Part shown: in pieces, positions 43,115 through 51,975 of the stretch
How the letters are laid out: the number at the start of each line of letters is the position of its first letter
Position numbering within the stretch: the first letter of the stretch is position 1
From: Anthropogastromicrobium sp052273485
Lineage (GTDB): Bacteria > Bacillota > Clostridia > Lachnospirales > Lachnospiraceae
Reading direction: 5' to 3'
Length of the DNA stretch: 64,000 nt
Assembly (NCBI GenBank): GCA_052273485.1
Contig: DAVZID010000006.1
Location: forward strand, 12,243-76,242
The notes under the pieces: generated by a model
Told to the model about the DNA's origin: nothing
Databases searched by the model: none
What the model saw: the letters and a program-made list of their open reading frames with translations, nothing else
Translations under genes and position numbers: made by a program

Positions 43115-43882
43115 TCACTGCAGCAGGATTACAGAATTGATCAGATTTTTTGTGTATGGCATGGTCGGATTCCGCAGCACATCCCGTACCGCTCCGCTCT
43201 CCGCAACCCTGCCCTCCTGCAGGACCAGAACGCTGTCACACACATTGCTGACCACGGCGATGTCGTGTGAGATAAACAGCATCGCCATCTGATATTCTTT
43301 TTGAAGGCTTTGAAGAATATTCAACACCTTTGCCTGGACAGAGACATCGAGCGCACTTGTCATCTCATCACAGATCAGAAAATCAGGATTTCTCATGAGG
43401 GCACGCGCAATGCATACTCGCTGACATTCTCCGCCGCTGATCTGCATCGGATGCTTCTTCAGATACGCTCGCGGCAGTTCCACCATTTCCATGACCTCTT
43501 CTGCCCTCCGCACTCTTTCTTCTTTTGTCGTCTTTTCATAATAGAGCAGCGCTTCCTCCAGATTTTTCCCGATCGTCATTCTCGGATTTAAAGAGGACAG
43601 GGGATTTTGAAAGATCATCTGCATATATCTGCGGTTCTCACGCGCATACTGTTTGTTGTGCAGCATCTCCCTTCCTTTTAAATAGAAATTCCCCTCATCC
43701 GTCCTCTGAAAACCGGAAAGGATACCGGCGATGGTACTTTTTCCGCTCCCGCTCTCACCGATCAGACCGAGACATTCCCCTTTTCGAATTGAAAAGCTCA
43801 CATCATCCACGGCCAGCACGCTTTTTCGGTTTCGTTTAAATGCTTTTTTCAGGTGCTCCACCCTAACGATCTCTTCTGTCAT
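43115..43882 (-). CDS. Nik/Opp-type ABC ATPase (NikE/OppF-like)
   Basis: 255 residues. Walker A is GLIGESGSGKS, the Q-loop MIFQNPLSSLNPRMTIG, the signature ISGGECQR, Walker B LICDEMTSALD and the H-switch LFISHD. It pairs with the upstream ATPase (4-bp overlap) as the second motor of a peptide/nickel-family importer. It ends at a short relic-rich gap. Confidence 0.93.
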   Translation of the reverse strand: MTEEIVRVEHLKKAFKRNRKSVLAVDDVSFSIRKGECLGLIGESGSGKSTIAGILSGFQRTDEGNFYLKGREMLHNKQYARENRRYMQMIFQNPLSSLNPRMTIGKNLEEALLYYEKTTKEERVRRAEEVMEMVELPRAYLKKHPMQISGGECQRVCIARALMRNPDFLICDEMTSALDVSVQAKVLNILQSLQKEYQMAMLFISHDIAVVSNVCDSVLVLQEGRVAESGAVRDVLRNPTMPYTKNLINSVILLQ

Positions 43883-44685
43883 ACTTCCCTCCCCTGATCT
43901 GCATGTTCAAGCCGGATCCGCGGAACGGATGCGATCAGTTTTTTGGTATACTCCTCCTTCGGATGTTTTATGACATCCTCCGCACTTCCCCACTCGATCA
44001 GCTTTCCATCGTGCATGACACCGATAGAGTCCGACATAAGATAAGCCACGCCTATGTTGTGAGTCACCATCAAAACAGACATATTTTCTTTTCTTCTAAG
44101 TTCCATCAAAGTCTCTATCGTCATTTTCTGGGAGGCAACATCCAGAGCACTCGTCGGCTCGTCCGCCAGAAGCAGCTGCGGCCGATTGATCACAGCCAGA
44201 GCAGTCGCAACCCTCTGACACATGCCACCGCTCAGCTCGAACGGATAAGATTTCCATATTTTGTCTGGATCCGGAAAACGCAGGGTTTTCAAAAGCTCCT
44301 TCGCTTCCTCATAGATCTCTTTCCCGGATGCTTTTCTGTGTGCTCGAACAGTCTCACAAAACTGCTTTTCTATGGTCTGCAACGGGCTTAGAGACTGCTC
44401 CGGATTTTGAAAGATCATGCCTGTTTTTGCGCCGTGTATACGACTCCACTCCTTTTTTGTGATGCTGGAGAGCTTCTCCTGTCCCAGAAAAACCGTTCCC
44501 TCGCTCTGTCTGCCCTCCTTTGGCAGAAATCCGTTCAGACAGCGCAGTACCGTTGTCTTGCCCGAACCGCTCTCTCCGACGATCGATGCGATCTCTCCCT
44601 GCTTTAGCGTGAAGGAAACTCCCTGTACCACTGTTTTCTGACCATATGCAATTCCCAGATTTTCTACTCTAAGCACATATTCCAT
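43879..44685 (-). CDS. Nik/Opp-type ABC ATPase (NikD/OppD-like)
   Basis: 268 residues. Walker A is SIVGESGSGKT, the Q-loop MIFQNPEQSLSPLQT, the signature LSGGMCQR, Walker B LLLADEPTSALD and the H-switch LMVTHN. The C-terminal region includes the family's KHPKEEYTKKLIASVPRI. GCAGGAGAAATT precedes the ATG. It sits between the binding-protein gene and the second ATPase gene. Confidence 0.93.
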   Translation of the reverse strand: MEYVLRVENLGIAYGQKTVVQGVSFTLKQGEIASIVGESGSGKTTVLRCLNGFLPKEGRQSEGTVFLGQEKLSSITKKEWSRIHGAKTGMIFQNPEQSLSPLQTIEKQFCETVRAHRKASGKEIYEEAKELLKTLRFPDPDKIWKSYPFELSGGMCQRVATALAVINRPQLLLADEPTSALDVASQKMTIETLMELRRKENMSVLMVTHNIGVAYLMSDSIGVMHDGKLIEWGSAEDVIKHPKEEYTKKLIASVPRIRLEHADQGREV

Positions 44686-44707
44686 AATTTCTCCTGCTAT
44701 TTCACTG

Positions 44708-46330
44708 CTATTTCACTTCTATTTCGTTCGTGATCAGATAATATTCGGTCGGATTGATTTTGATACCGCTTACTTTTTTGCTGTATGCAAAAATCAGCTG
44801 CTGATCTGCGACAAATGCAAATGCCTGATCATTCAGCACTTCCTGACAGATTTCTTTTGTGATGGAATCTCTCTTTTCCTTCTCCATGGTGACACCCAGC
44901 TCCTTCGCCAGCGTATCTACTTTTTCGTTTGTGTAGCTGCCGTAGTTGTTGCTTGCACCCGTTGTAAACATCATATTCACAAAATACTGGGAGGTTCCTA
45001 TCGGAGCCATGGCATAATTCAGGATCGCAATATCAAATGCTCCGGACGTCAGTGAATCGTCCAGCACATCATAGGTTTCGATGTTTAACTGAATTCCGAT
45101 ATTGCCAAGCTCTGCCTGAAGCATATCAGCCAGCTGCATGCATGCCGTGTTGTAGCTGTAGGTGATTGTCGTGAAGGAAAGTGCTGTTCCGTCCTTATCG
45201 AGGATTCCGTCTCCATCCGAATCACTGTAACCTGCTTCTGTCAGCTTTGTTTTTGCTTTTTCTGCATCGTAGCTGTCCACAGTCAGCTCCAGTCCATCCG
45301 TTCCGCCAAAGGAAAGATTCTCCGGATAAATACCGTAGCTCGGCGCCGCATAGCCGTGGTATACGACATTTGCGAAGCTGTCTCTGTCGATGCACAAATT
45401 GATCGCTTCTCTGACAGCCGGATCATCGATTCCCTCTGATTTCAGGTTAAACATCAGGAAATTTGCTCTGGTTGTTGTGACCTTATCAATCGTATAATCA
45501 TCATTGCCTTCAAACAGAGAAGCACCATTTGCACTCAGCTGAGCGATCATATCGATCTCTCCGTTCTGTAATGCCATATTCAGGGAGTCCTCGTCATCCA
45601 TGATCTTCAGCTCCACAACATCCGTCTTAGGAGCGCCGCCCCAATAGTTTTCATTTGCTTTCATCTGCACATCCGTCATCGCCGTAAAGGAGGTTGCGAT
45701 ATATGGTCCCGTACAGGAAACGCCAAGCTGCTCATCCGGCTCCTGATCTGCATCATAAATGCCAAGAAGCGGGTCACAGAGATCATTTAACAGGGTCGGA
45801 TTCGCCTCCGGCGTCACGATCGTAAAGGTCTGACCATCCGCCTCCATCGATGCGATCGCCAGCGTTGAATCTGCTCTTTCATTCTTTTCATAGGTTCTCT
45901 CAAAACATTTTTTTACTGCCTCAGCCGTAACCTTTGTCCCGTCTGAGAAGGTCACTCCATCACGTATGGTGAACGTCCAGGTCGTGTCATCTGTGTTTTC
46001 GTAGGATTCTGCGATCCACGGCTGCGGCTCATAATTCTCATCCAGACGGAACAGGTTCTCGCTGATGCCGTAGATCGACATGATCCAGCCGTCCCAGTTG
46101 TTCGCAACATCCAGACTCTCTGCTCCGAAAAATCCGGTCGTCGCACCTGCGATCAGCTTACTCTCTCCGTCCGAAGAGGTTTCCTGCGCCGAATCTGCCG
46201 CAGCTGTCTCTCCTGTTTCCTGTGCAAGATCTGTTTCTGTTGTCTTCTTTTCTGATGTGCTGCCGTAGCCTGCCACGCAGGAAGCTACCATAGCAACACC
46301 CAGCATACATGCCAATACTCGTTTCTTCAT
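44708..46330 (-). CDS. Nickel/peptide-family ABC solute-binding lipoprotein (NikA-like)
   Basis: 540 residues from the ATG at 46330, preceded by AGTAAGGAAC; earlier frames lack a signal peptide. The N-terminus is a lipoprotein signal (VLACMLGVAMVASCVAGYGS). The mature part is a family 5 binding protein: IYGISENLFRLDENYEPQPW, WTFTIRDGVTFSDGTKVTAE, DEQLGVSCTGPYIATSF, KANENYWGG. The ligand could be nickel, nickel-chelate or a peptide. The adjacency of a urease cluster favours nickel, but no diagnostic residue was checked. Confidence 0.85.
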   Translation of the reverse strand: MKKRVLACMLGVAMVASCVAGYGSTSEKKTTETDLAQETGETAAADSAQETSSDGESKLIAGATTGFFGAESLDVANNWDGWIMSIYGISENLFRLDENYEPQPWIAESYENTDDTTWTFTIRDGVTFSDGTKVTAEAVKKCFERTYEKNERADSTLAIASMEADGQTFTIVTPEANPTLLNDLCDPLLGIYDADQEPDEQLGVSCTGPYIATSFTAMTDVQMKANENYWGGAPKTDVVELKIMDDEDSLNMALQNGEIDMIAQLSANGASLFEGNDDYTIDKVTTTRANFLMFNLKSEGIDDPAVREAINLCIDRDSFANVVYHGYAAPSYGIYPENLSFGGTDGLELTVDSYDAEKAKTKLTEAGYSDSDGDGILDKDGTALSFTTITYSYNTACMQLADMLQAELGNIGIQLNIETYDVLDDSLTSGAFDIAILNYAMAPIGTSQYFVNMMFTTGASNNYGSYTNEKVDTLAKELGVTMEKEKRDSITKEICQEVLNDQAFAFVADQQLIFAYSKKVSGIKINPTEYYLITNEIEVK

Positions 46331-46369
46331 GTTCCTTACTCTCCCTTGTCTTGTTATTTGCAGCATTTT

Positions 46370-47200
46370 TCACTGCTGCCTTCCTTTATTTGATCTATTC
46401 ATGAAATCCCGCAGCGAATCTCCCCAGAGCTGGAAAGCTGCCACAGTGACAAATAAAGCAATTCCATTGAATACGATAATCCACGGTGCTGTCTGAAGAT
46501 AGTTCCGCGCCTCACTCATCACAGCGCCCCACTCTGCTGTCGGTCGAACCGCACCAAGTCCCAGAAAGGAAAGACCTGCCATGCTCAAAATGACACTTCC
46601 CACATCCATGGATGCCGTGACAACCATATTTCCCATGATATTTGGCAGTAAATATTTCAGCACAATGACCGGATGGGATGCGCCGTTCATTCTCGCCGCA
46701 TACACATAATTTTGTTGCTTTTGCTGTATCATCAGGCTTCTCGCTAATTTTGCATAGGTTGTCCAGTACACCGCGCACAGGGACAAAATGCCATTGAACA
46801 GGCCAACACCCAGAATTCCTACAACGCAGACTGCCAGAATGAAGGATGGGAATGCCTGAAAGATCAGCGTGATCTTCATCAAAATCTCATCTGCAATGCC
46901 GCCCGCATACCCTGCCACACATCCGATCAGCGTTCCTGCGCAGAACACGACCACTACCACGAGCAGTGCCGAGAAGATCGATGTCCCTGCTCCTGCGATC
47001 ATCCTGCAGAAGACACATCTTCCCAGATTGTCTGTGCCGCACAAAAACTCTCCGCAGGGCGCGGAAAATGCATTGGCCATATTGACCTGATACGGATCAT
47101 GTTTCAGGAAAGAGGGCCCGATAAGTGCGATCAGAACCAGAATCGCCACAAAAATGCTTCTTATGATCATGTTTATTTTCTCTGACGTTTCTTTTTTCAT
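46370..47200 (-). CDS. Nik/Opp-type ABC permease (NikC-like)
   Basis: 276 residues. I set the start at 47200 because this ATG overlaps the stop of the NikB-like gene (ATGA) and has AGGAATCAAA before it; longer frames run back into that gene. Family sequence: HDPYQVNMANAFSAPCGEFL, CGTDNLGRCVFCRMIAGAG, QAFPSFILAVCVVGILG, and the EAA-like RMNGASHPVIVLKYLLPNIM. The inward-facing permease loop contacts the ATPases. Confidence 0.92.
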   Translation of the reverse strand: MKKETSEKINMIIRSIFVAILVLIALIGPSFLKHDPYQVNMANAFSAPCGEFLCGTDNLGRCVFCRMIAGAGTSIFSALLVVVVVFCAGTLIGCVAGYAGGIADEILMKITLIFQAFPSFILAVCVVGILGVGLFNGILSLCAVYWTTYAKLARSLMIQQKQQNYVYAARMNGASHPVIVLKYLLPNIMGNMVVTASMDVGSVILSMAGLSFLGLGAVRPTAEWGAVMSEARNYLQTAPWIIVFNGIALFVTVAAFQLWGDSLRDFMNRSNKGRQQ

Positions 47201-48141
47201 TTTGATTCCTGTAATCCTTTTCTTATTCTTGGATCCATAATCTGGCTGATCCACTCTACCAGCGTATTGATGATGAGATATATGACCGCCATCCATACAA
47301 CATAGGCCTGAATCACCGGATAATCTCTTGCACTGATCGAGGTTACGGCAAGCTTTCCGATGCCCGGCCAGGAAAAAATCGTTTCCACAATGGTCGAACC
47401 GCCCAGCATGACACCAAAGGATATGCCGAACAGGGTGATCAGCGGAAACATGCAGTTTTTCAAAACATGCCCAAATAAAATCTTCCACTCCGGTATTCCC
47501 CTCGACTGTAATCCCATGACATATCCTCTGTCCATCTCCTGCAAAACAATGCTCCGCACCTGACGGATATACCACGCTGACAGCGTGAGCGATAATACAA
47601 GCGCAGGCATAACGATCCCCTTCAGGCTGAGATTTCCAATCACCGGAAACCACCCGAGCTTCAGGGAAAAAAAATACATCATGATCAGCGCCAGAAAAAA
47701 GGACGGAATGGACGCAAAAACATAGGTAATGGCACGCATCAGATTATCGATCAGTCCATCCTTGTATTTTGCACATAAAATACCAAGCGGCGTGGATATC
47801 AATATCGTCAGAAGCATGGATACCAGCGTCAGAAGCATGGTTGCCGGTATCGTCTTTTTAAATTCCTCCAGTACCGGCCTTCCCGTTTTATAGGAGGTTC
47901 CAAGATTTCCCTTTGCCACATTTTTCAGCCAGGCAGCATACTGAACCAGCATCGGCTGATCCAATCCCATTTCCTTCTGTTTTGCCTGAAGGGCTTCCTC
48001 TGAAACCATCATGCCGGACTTTTTCAATGCGATCGATGCCGGATCGCCCGGTGAATAGTAGGTAAGCAGAAAGGAAAGAAAGGTGATTCCCACAAGAAGG
48101 AGCAATGCCTTTAAAATTGAGTTAAGCCATTTCTTTCTCAT
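47197..48141 (-). CDS. Nik/Opp-type ABC permease (NikB-like)
   Basis: 314 residues. N-terminal FLSFLLTYYSPGDPASIAL and the core GNLGTSYKTGRPVLEEFKK, ISTPLGILCAKYKDGLIDNL, and the loop MGLQSRGIPEWKILFGHVLK match the NikB/DppB family. It starts the operon NikB, NikC, binding protein, NikD, NikE. About 30-35% of residues appear shared with the truncated copy at 40549-40977, so they are separate systems. AGGAAAAGGAAATAAGAT precedes the ATG. Confidence 0.92.
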   Translation of the reverse strand: MRKKWLNSILKALLLLVGITFLSFLLTYYSPGDPASIALKKSGMMVSEEALQAKQKEMGLDQPMLVQYAAWLKNVAKGNLGTSYKTGRPVLEEFKKTIPATMLLTLVSMLLTILISTPLGILCAKYKDGLIDNLMRAITYVFASIPSFFLALIMMYFFSLKLGWFPVIGNLSLKGIVMPALVLSLTLSAWYIRQVRSIVLQEMDRGYVMGLQSRGIPEWKILFGHVLKNCMFPLITLFGISFGVMLGGSTIVETIFSWPGIGKLAVTSISARDYPVIQAYVVWMAVIYLIINTLVEWISQIMDPRIRKGLQESK

Positions 48142-48342
48142 ATCTTATTTCCTTTTCTGAATTTTTGTTTTTGATCAAATCTTTGTAATAGATCAGAAGC
48201 GCCGCTCCCCTTACCCCCATTCTGAACCAGATAATAAACAGCGCATTCATGATGATATTTCATGTTTTTTTGTTTCCCGCTAATAGTAGCACAAAAAAAA
48301 ATCTCCCGCAAGCTCCCCAGGGGGATGTTTTTTTGTAACTAT

Positions 48343-48777
48343 TCAGAGCCATGCAAATTTATATGGCGAGATAACCCCATTCGCAAAAGGAACGCTGCAT
48401 CGCAGCGATTTTGCGAATGGGGTGCTGGCATCTTCTCCAAACCATTTGGAAAATTTTGCAGGCAGTTTGTAATCCTCAAGTACTTTTTTGATAACGGCAT
48501 AGGCACCGATCTTCAGAGAACAGCTTCCTGATGCTTCTGGAAGTTCTTCCGGCATTACCGTATCAGGAAAGAATTCCTGGAATTTTTCATTGGGAAACAT
48601 ATGACTGGTATGGTCTGGATTGACCTTTCCAATAATGCTCCTCTGCGGAACTGCATATTGCTTTTCAGGATTATATTTATGTCCATACTGAAACAGAATG
48701 TATGTAGCATGTCCCTTTTTCTTGGCAATGATTTTACCTTTCATATTTGGAATTTCTACTTCAAAATCGTGATACAT
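48343..48777 (-). pseudogene. Truncated DDE transposase, N-terminal part
   Basis: About 118 residues (MYHDFEVEIPNMKGKIIAKK, then KKGHATYILFQYGHKYNPEK, SIIGKVNPDHTSHMFPNEKF) resemble the N-terminus of long DDE transposases with a conserved Pro-rich entry, common in Lachnospiraceae (IS1634/IS4-like). Homology ends at KWFGEDAS. The remaining codons come from the repeat-D palindrome and flank. The catalytic domain is absent, so it is dead. Confidence 0.6.
48374..48423. repeat. Repeat D, full 50-nt palindrome
   Basis: The 15-nt arms ACCCCATTCGCAAAA (48374-48388) and TTTTGCGAATGGGGT (48409-48423) are perfect complements, with an inner CGCTGC-ATC-GCAGCG stem. It cuts the transposase remnant at the point where family homology stops. 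Confidence 0.8.
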
Positions 48778-48845
48778 TTCTTACTCCTTTTAGTGTAACC
48801 GTTCTGCAAAGTTCAGATATAATCCATTTTACCAATTTAAAAATA

Positions 48846-49679
48846 TTACTCATTCATTCCCAACTGCACCGCTAGCTCATCAAAAAACTCCTCGATGTCC
48901 TGAGCAGTATTTGCAAGGACACGAACACAAATTCCTTTACAGGCTTCCGATATGCCAATACGAACAGGCTTATTTTCACAAGAACTTTTTATATGATGGT
49001 GTTCTACTTTATTCTGCGTGTCCATATGCGTTTTATACCATTCAAGAATGAGGCTCTGCTTATCGTTCGACCCATAATAGTAGAAGGTCCCCTGATGCGT
49101 ATACTGATCAAAAAAGAGTATTCCATTTGTATCCATGTGTTTTGGTTCTAGTAGACAATGATCCATCCAAACAAGTCGATTATTCACAAATACACGGACA
49201 CGATTTCGATAATGCAAAAACTTGAAACGCTCGTTCATTGCAACTCGTCCGACCGTCATAATATCTGTCCAGGCAAATTCACTTATTTCATCCAGATATA
49301 CATCTGTTTCTCCATCGAAAGTACTGTTCTGAAATGGAATAACCGCGCTGGGGCGATAATAAAGAGAGGCACTTCCATTTAAGATGATATGTTGCTTTCG
49401 GGCTGCACCTTCAACTCCCGTGTCAAAGATTTTTGTGTAGGACTGCTCGGTGAGCTTACTCTTTGTCCCTGCTTCACATTTAATATCATAAGAAAAATGA
49501 TCACCTTTTAACACACCTGCCGATGCCATCATAAGAACAATATGGAGGCGATTTGCCGTAGTATGCGGCGTTCCAAGTTTCAGTGGACTGGTAAAGTAGC
49601 ATTCTGTGATCGTACTTTTCTTATTTTGTATTCCAACTCTCAATCGTAGTTCTGTCTCTGTTTTTCCTACTACTCCCAT
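48846..49679 (-). CDS. ureD: Urease accessory protein UreD
   Basis: 277 residues. Family segments: TECYFTSPLKLGTP, MMASAGVLKGDHFSYDIKCE, TKLTEQSYTKIF-like KLTEQSYTKIFDT, YRPSAVIPFQNSTFDGETDV and TDIMTVGRVAMNERF. UreD, with UreF and UreG, forms the complex on apo-urease that guides nickel insertion. It is the last gene of the urease operon here, an order (ureG then ureD) found in several Firmicutes. TAGGAGTGTGATGGT precedes the ATG. Confidence 0.95.
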   Translation of the reverse strand: MGVVGKTETELRLRVGIQNKKSTITECYFTSPLKLGTPHTTANRLHIVLMMASAGVLKGDHFSYDIKCEAGTKSKLTEQSYTKIFDTGVEGAARKQHIILNGSASLYYRPSAVIPFQNSTFDGETDVYLDEISEFAWTDIMTVGRVAMNERFKFLHYRNRVRVFVNNRLVWMDHCLLEPKHMDTNGILFFDQYTHQGTFYYYGSNDKQSLILEWYKTHMDTQNKVEHHHIKSSCENKPVRIGISEACKGICVRVLANTAQDIEEFFDELAVQLGMNE

Positions 49680-49724
49680 ACCATCACACTCCTAGTATTC
49701 GCGCATGCGCGCGGAGACTTCATT

Positions 49725-50333
49725 TTACAGATCTTCCATCAACACATTTTTCTTAATCCATGAAATAACGGCATCAATGCTGTTTCCTTCCATTAGATTC
49801 GTGAATAGAAAATCGCGTCCGTTTCTCATACGCTCTGAATCGCGCTTCATTACTTCCAGGCTAGCGCCTACCATCGGTGCCAAATCTGTTTTGTTGATAA
49901 CAAGAAGATCGGATCTTGTGACACCTGGGCCACCCTTTCTTGGAATTTTTTCTCCCTGTGCTACGTCAATTACATAAATCGTGGAATCTGCCAAATCTGG
50001 ACTAAAAGTTGCAGACAAATTGTCTCCACCACTCTCAATGAAAATAATCTGGACATCTGGAAAACGCTCTGCCATTTCATCGACCGCCTCCAGATTCATG
50101 CTGCAATCTTCACGAATCGCAGTATGAGGGCAGCCACCTGTCTCCACACCCATGATACGCTCAGGAGGAAGCGCCGAGTTTTTAATCAAAAATTCTGCAT
50201 CTTCTTTTGTATAAATATCATTTGTAATGACGCAGATTGAGTATTCCTTTGACATTTTTCGGGTCAGTCGCTCAATTAACGCTGTCTTTCCAGAACCAAC
50301 CGGACCTCCGACACCAATTTTTACATAGGACAT
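49725..50333 (-). CDS. ureG: Urease accessory GTPase UreG
   Basis: 202 residues. The P-loop GGPVGSGKTALIERL, the metal-binding CPH in GGCPHTAIRED, the ESGGDNLSATF segment and the guanine motif VINKTDLAP are intact. UreG supplies GTP hydrolysis and nickel transfer during urease activation. A partial repeat A (49701-49725: GCATGCGCGCGGAGACTTC) lies directly past its stop codon. Confidence 0.97.
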   Translation of the reverse strand: MSYVKIGVGGPVGSGKTALIERLTRKMSKEYSICVITNDIYTKEDAEFLIKNSALPPERIMGVETGGCPHTAIREDCSMNLEAVDEMAERFPDVQIIFIESGGDNLSATFSPDLADSTIYVIDVAQGEKIPRKGGPGVTRSDLLVINKTDLAPMVGASLEVMKRDSERMRNGRDFLFTNLMEGNSIDAVISWIKKNVLMEDL

Positions 50334-50407
50334 ATGCGTTCCTCCTTATTTAAATTAAGCTGAAGTTTTCTTACCTATAGGTGCGTAATTCTGCTTAATA
50401 TAATCAA

Positions 50408-51091
50408 TTATGACATATATTGTCTTGAGTACAAATATTCGTGATTCATACAATGAATCTCGTATGCACCGCCTGAAATACCAAGCAATTCTGGTGTAAT
50501 GCTTTGTGCCATCTGTGCTGCTTCTTCAAGCTTTTCAAAATATTCATTTAATATGCGCTGACCTGCCATCTGGCTCAGTGGAACAAGCTTCACTGCATTG
50601 TTCACAATCGCTGAAATCACATTGTAGCCATACATAATAAGAAGCTGCTGTATTGGAAATTCCAATTCTGCTGCATAAATTCCAAGTGCAATCGGGTGAC
50701 ATCCTGCCGCTTCCTTTTCTTTTACCATCTTACTGTACCAACAAAGTCCCGGCGTACAATCTTTGATCGCTTCTCTAGCCTTAATATAGCGGCTACACAT
50801 TCGGATACTTCCCTGACGAATCTCCTTTGCACTTTTCATAGCCACCGCAACCTGATCCAGATATAAAATCATTTCATGGTCAATAAAATACTGATACGAT
50901 AACGCTAACAGGCCAAGATCATTGTATGGAAAGATTTGCAGAAAGCCTTCAAGATACTCACTTAATTCTTTCTCTGATCGAATACGATCTCGCACTACAT
51001 AATCTTCGAGTCCATTCGACAGTGTGAATGCTCCGATTGGAAAAAATGCATCGACGGACTGCAATAATTTTAGGAAGCTGCTATTTTCCAT
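50408..51091 (-). CDS. ureF: Urease accessory protein UreF
   Basis: 227 residues from the ATG at 51091, 9 nt after AGGAGG; the ATG at 51097 is too close. All-helical family features: FFPIGAFTLSNGLEDYV, KEIRQGSIRMCSRY, HPIALGIYAAELEF, YGYNVISAIVNNAVKLVPLS. UreF is the scaffold joining UreD and UreG. It lies between ureE and ureG. Confidence 0.94.
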   Translation of the reverse strand: MENSSFLKLLQSVDAFFPIGAFTLSNGLEDYVVRDRIRSEKELSEYLEGFLQIFPYNDLGLLALSYQYFIDHEMILYLDQVAVAMKSAKEIRQGSIRMCSRYIKAREAIKDCTPGLCWYSKMVKEKEAAGCHPIALGIYAAELEFPIQQLLIMYGYNVISAIVNNAVKLVPLSQMAGQRILNEYFEKLEEAAQMAQSITPELLGISGGAYEIHCMNHEYLYSRQYMS

Positions 51092-51121
51092 ACACATAAT
51101 CCTCCTGCGCAATTGCTTTAC

Positions 51122-51679
51122 TTACAATGCTTTATCCGCATGTGTATGCTCATGATGCAACTCATGCGCATGGTGATGTGTATGTTCATGATCATGATGC
51201 CCTTCATGTGCTTCCTCATGATGATGTTCTTCATGGTCATGCGAATGTCCATGTGCATGGCATACGGTAAAGTGCGTAAACTTTGCAAGTTTCTTTTCTG
51301 GTGCGAATCCAAGCTTTGCAAGGTAAGCAAATGTTGGCTCATCATATGGTACGCTTACTTCATTTTCACCAATGGATAAAGACAGATGGCGATTTCCAAG
51401 CTCAAAGCACAGCCGTCCCATTTCCTGCATTGTATGTACATGTACAACTGTGAGTTCACTCGGAAGAATCTCTGCTACAATCACACGACTGTCATCTACA
51501 TACAATATATCTCCATCCTGAATGGAATCTGAAATGCGAATTCCAATCTCCTCGCCACTTGCTGTTGTCTTGCGAAGCAGCTTCTTTTCGGATTCATACC
51601 ATTCGATTCCGACGGTGTCGATTTCTCTGTCCCCGATCGGATATGTTTTTCTATTTCCAAAGATTTTTTCTGTAATCAT
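51122..51679 (-). CDS. ureE: Urease nickel chaperone UreE with a long His-rich tail
   Basis: 185 residues. The N-terminal domain (about 1-70) and the metal-binding domain with a conserved His in VVHVHTMQEMGRLCFELGNR are followed by a C-terminal tail of over 45 residues dominated by His (HAHGHSHDHEEHHHEEAHEG and more). Such tails bind several nickel ions and act as a nickel store. It delivers nickel to the UreD-F-G complex. Repeats B and C separate it from ureC. Confidence 0.94.
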   Translation of the reverse strand: MITEKIFGNRKTYPIGDREIDTVGIEWYESEKKLLRKTTASGEEIGIRISDSIQDGDILYVDDSRVIVAEILPSELTVVHVHTMQEMGRLCFELGNRHLSLSIGENEVSVPYDEPTFAYLAKLGFAPEKKLAKFTHFTVCHAHGHSHDHEEHHHEEAHEGHHDHEHTHHHAHELHHEHTHADKAL

Positions 51680-51727
51680 ACAAGCCTCCTGTCATCTATT
51701 TGCAAAGCGATCACACATAACGTAAAT

Positions 51728-51975
51728 GGCCCCGAGGTGAATGTGCTTTACGAGACGGGACGTTGTAGCGGGCCCGTTGTCAAAATACACTCTCGTTGAA
51801 AACGTGTAGTGGGGTCCCGCGGAACTGGGCCCGTCGACAAAGTCACTTCACCGAGTGGGCCTTCATAACCTTCCGGGCCACATCTCTTGTGCCTTTCAAC
51901 ACCCTTATGGGCAGCACACCTTCATAACCTCCCGGGTTGCACTTCTTCCGGGTTGCACTTCTTCCAGGTTGCACT
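51728..51975 (-). repeat. Composite repeat B and C inserted between ureC and ureE
   Basis: 51728-51774 is a 47-nt repeat B (begins GGCCCCGAGGTGAATGTGC, ends GTTGTAGCGGGCC), 45/47 identical to 35271-35317 inverted. A further half (GACAAAGTCACTTCACCGAG then TGGGCC) ends near 51862. Repeat C follows with CTTCATAACC and GGGTTGCACTTCTTCC units. No gene is present in this 296-bp gap. Confidence 0.8.

Larger units (their letters stand above)
48335..48841 (-). mobile_element. Relic of an insertion sequence
   Basis: The relic contains a truncated transposase gene (48343-48777), an outer edge TATAATCCATTTTACCAATT (48819-48838) also found at 38041, and an inserted palindrome (48374-48423). It sits between the Nik-type transporter operon and ureD. 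No intact ends or target duplication could be defined. Confidence 0.6.

Noticed and set aside
51113..51379. Met-rich plus-strand frame opposite ureE
   Set aside because: It is the complement of the His codons in the UreE tail.
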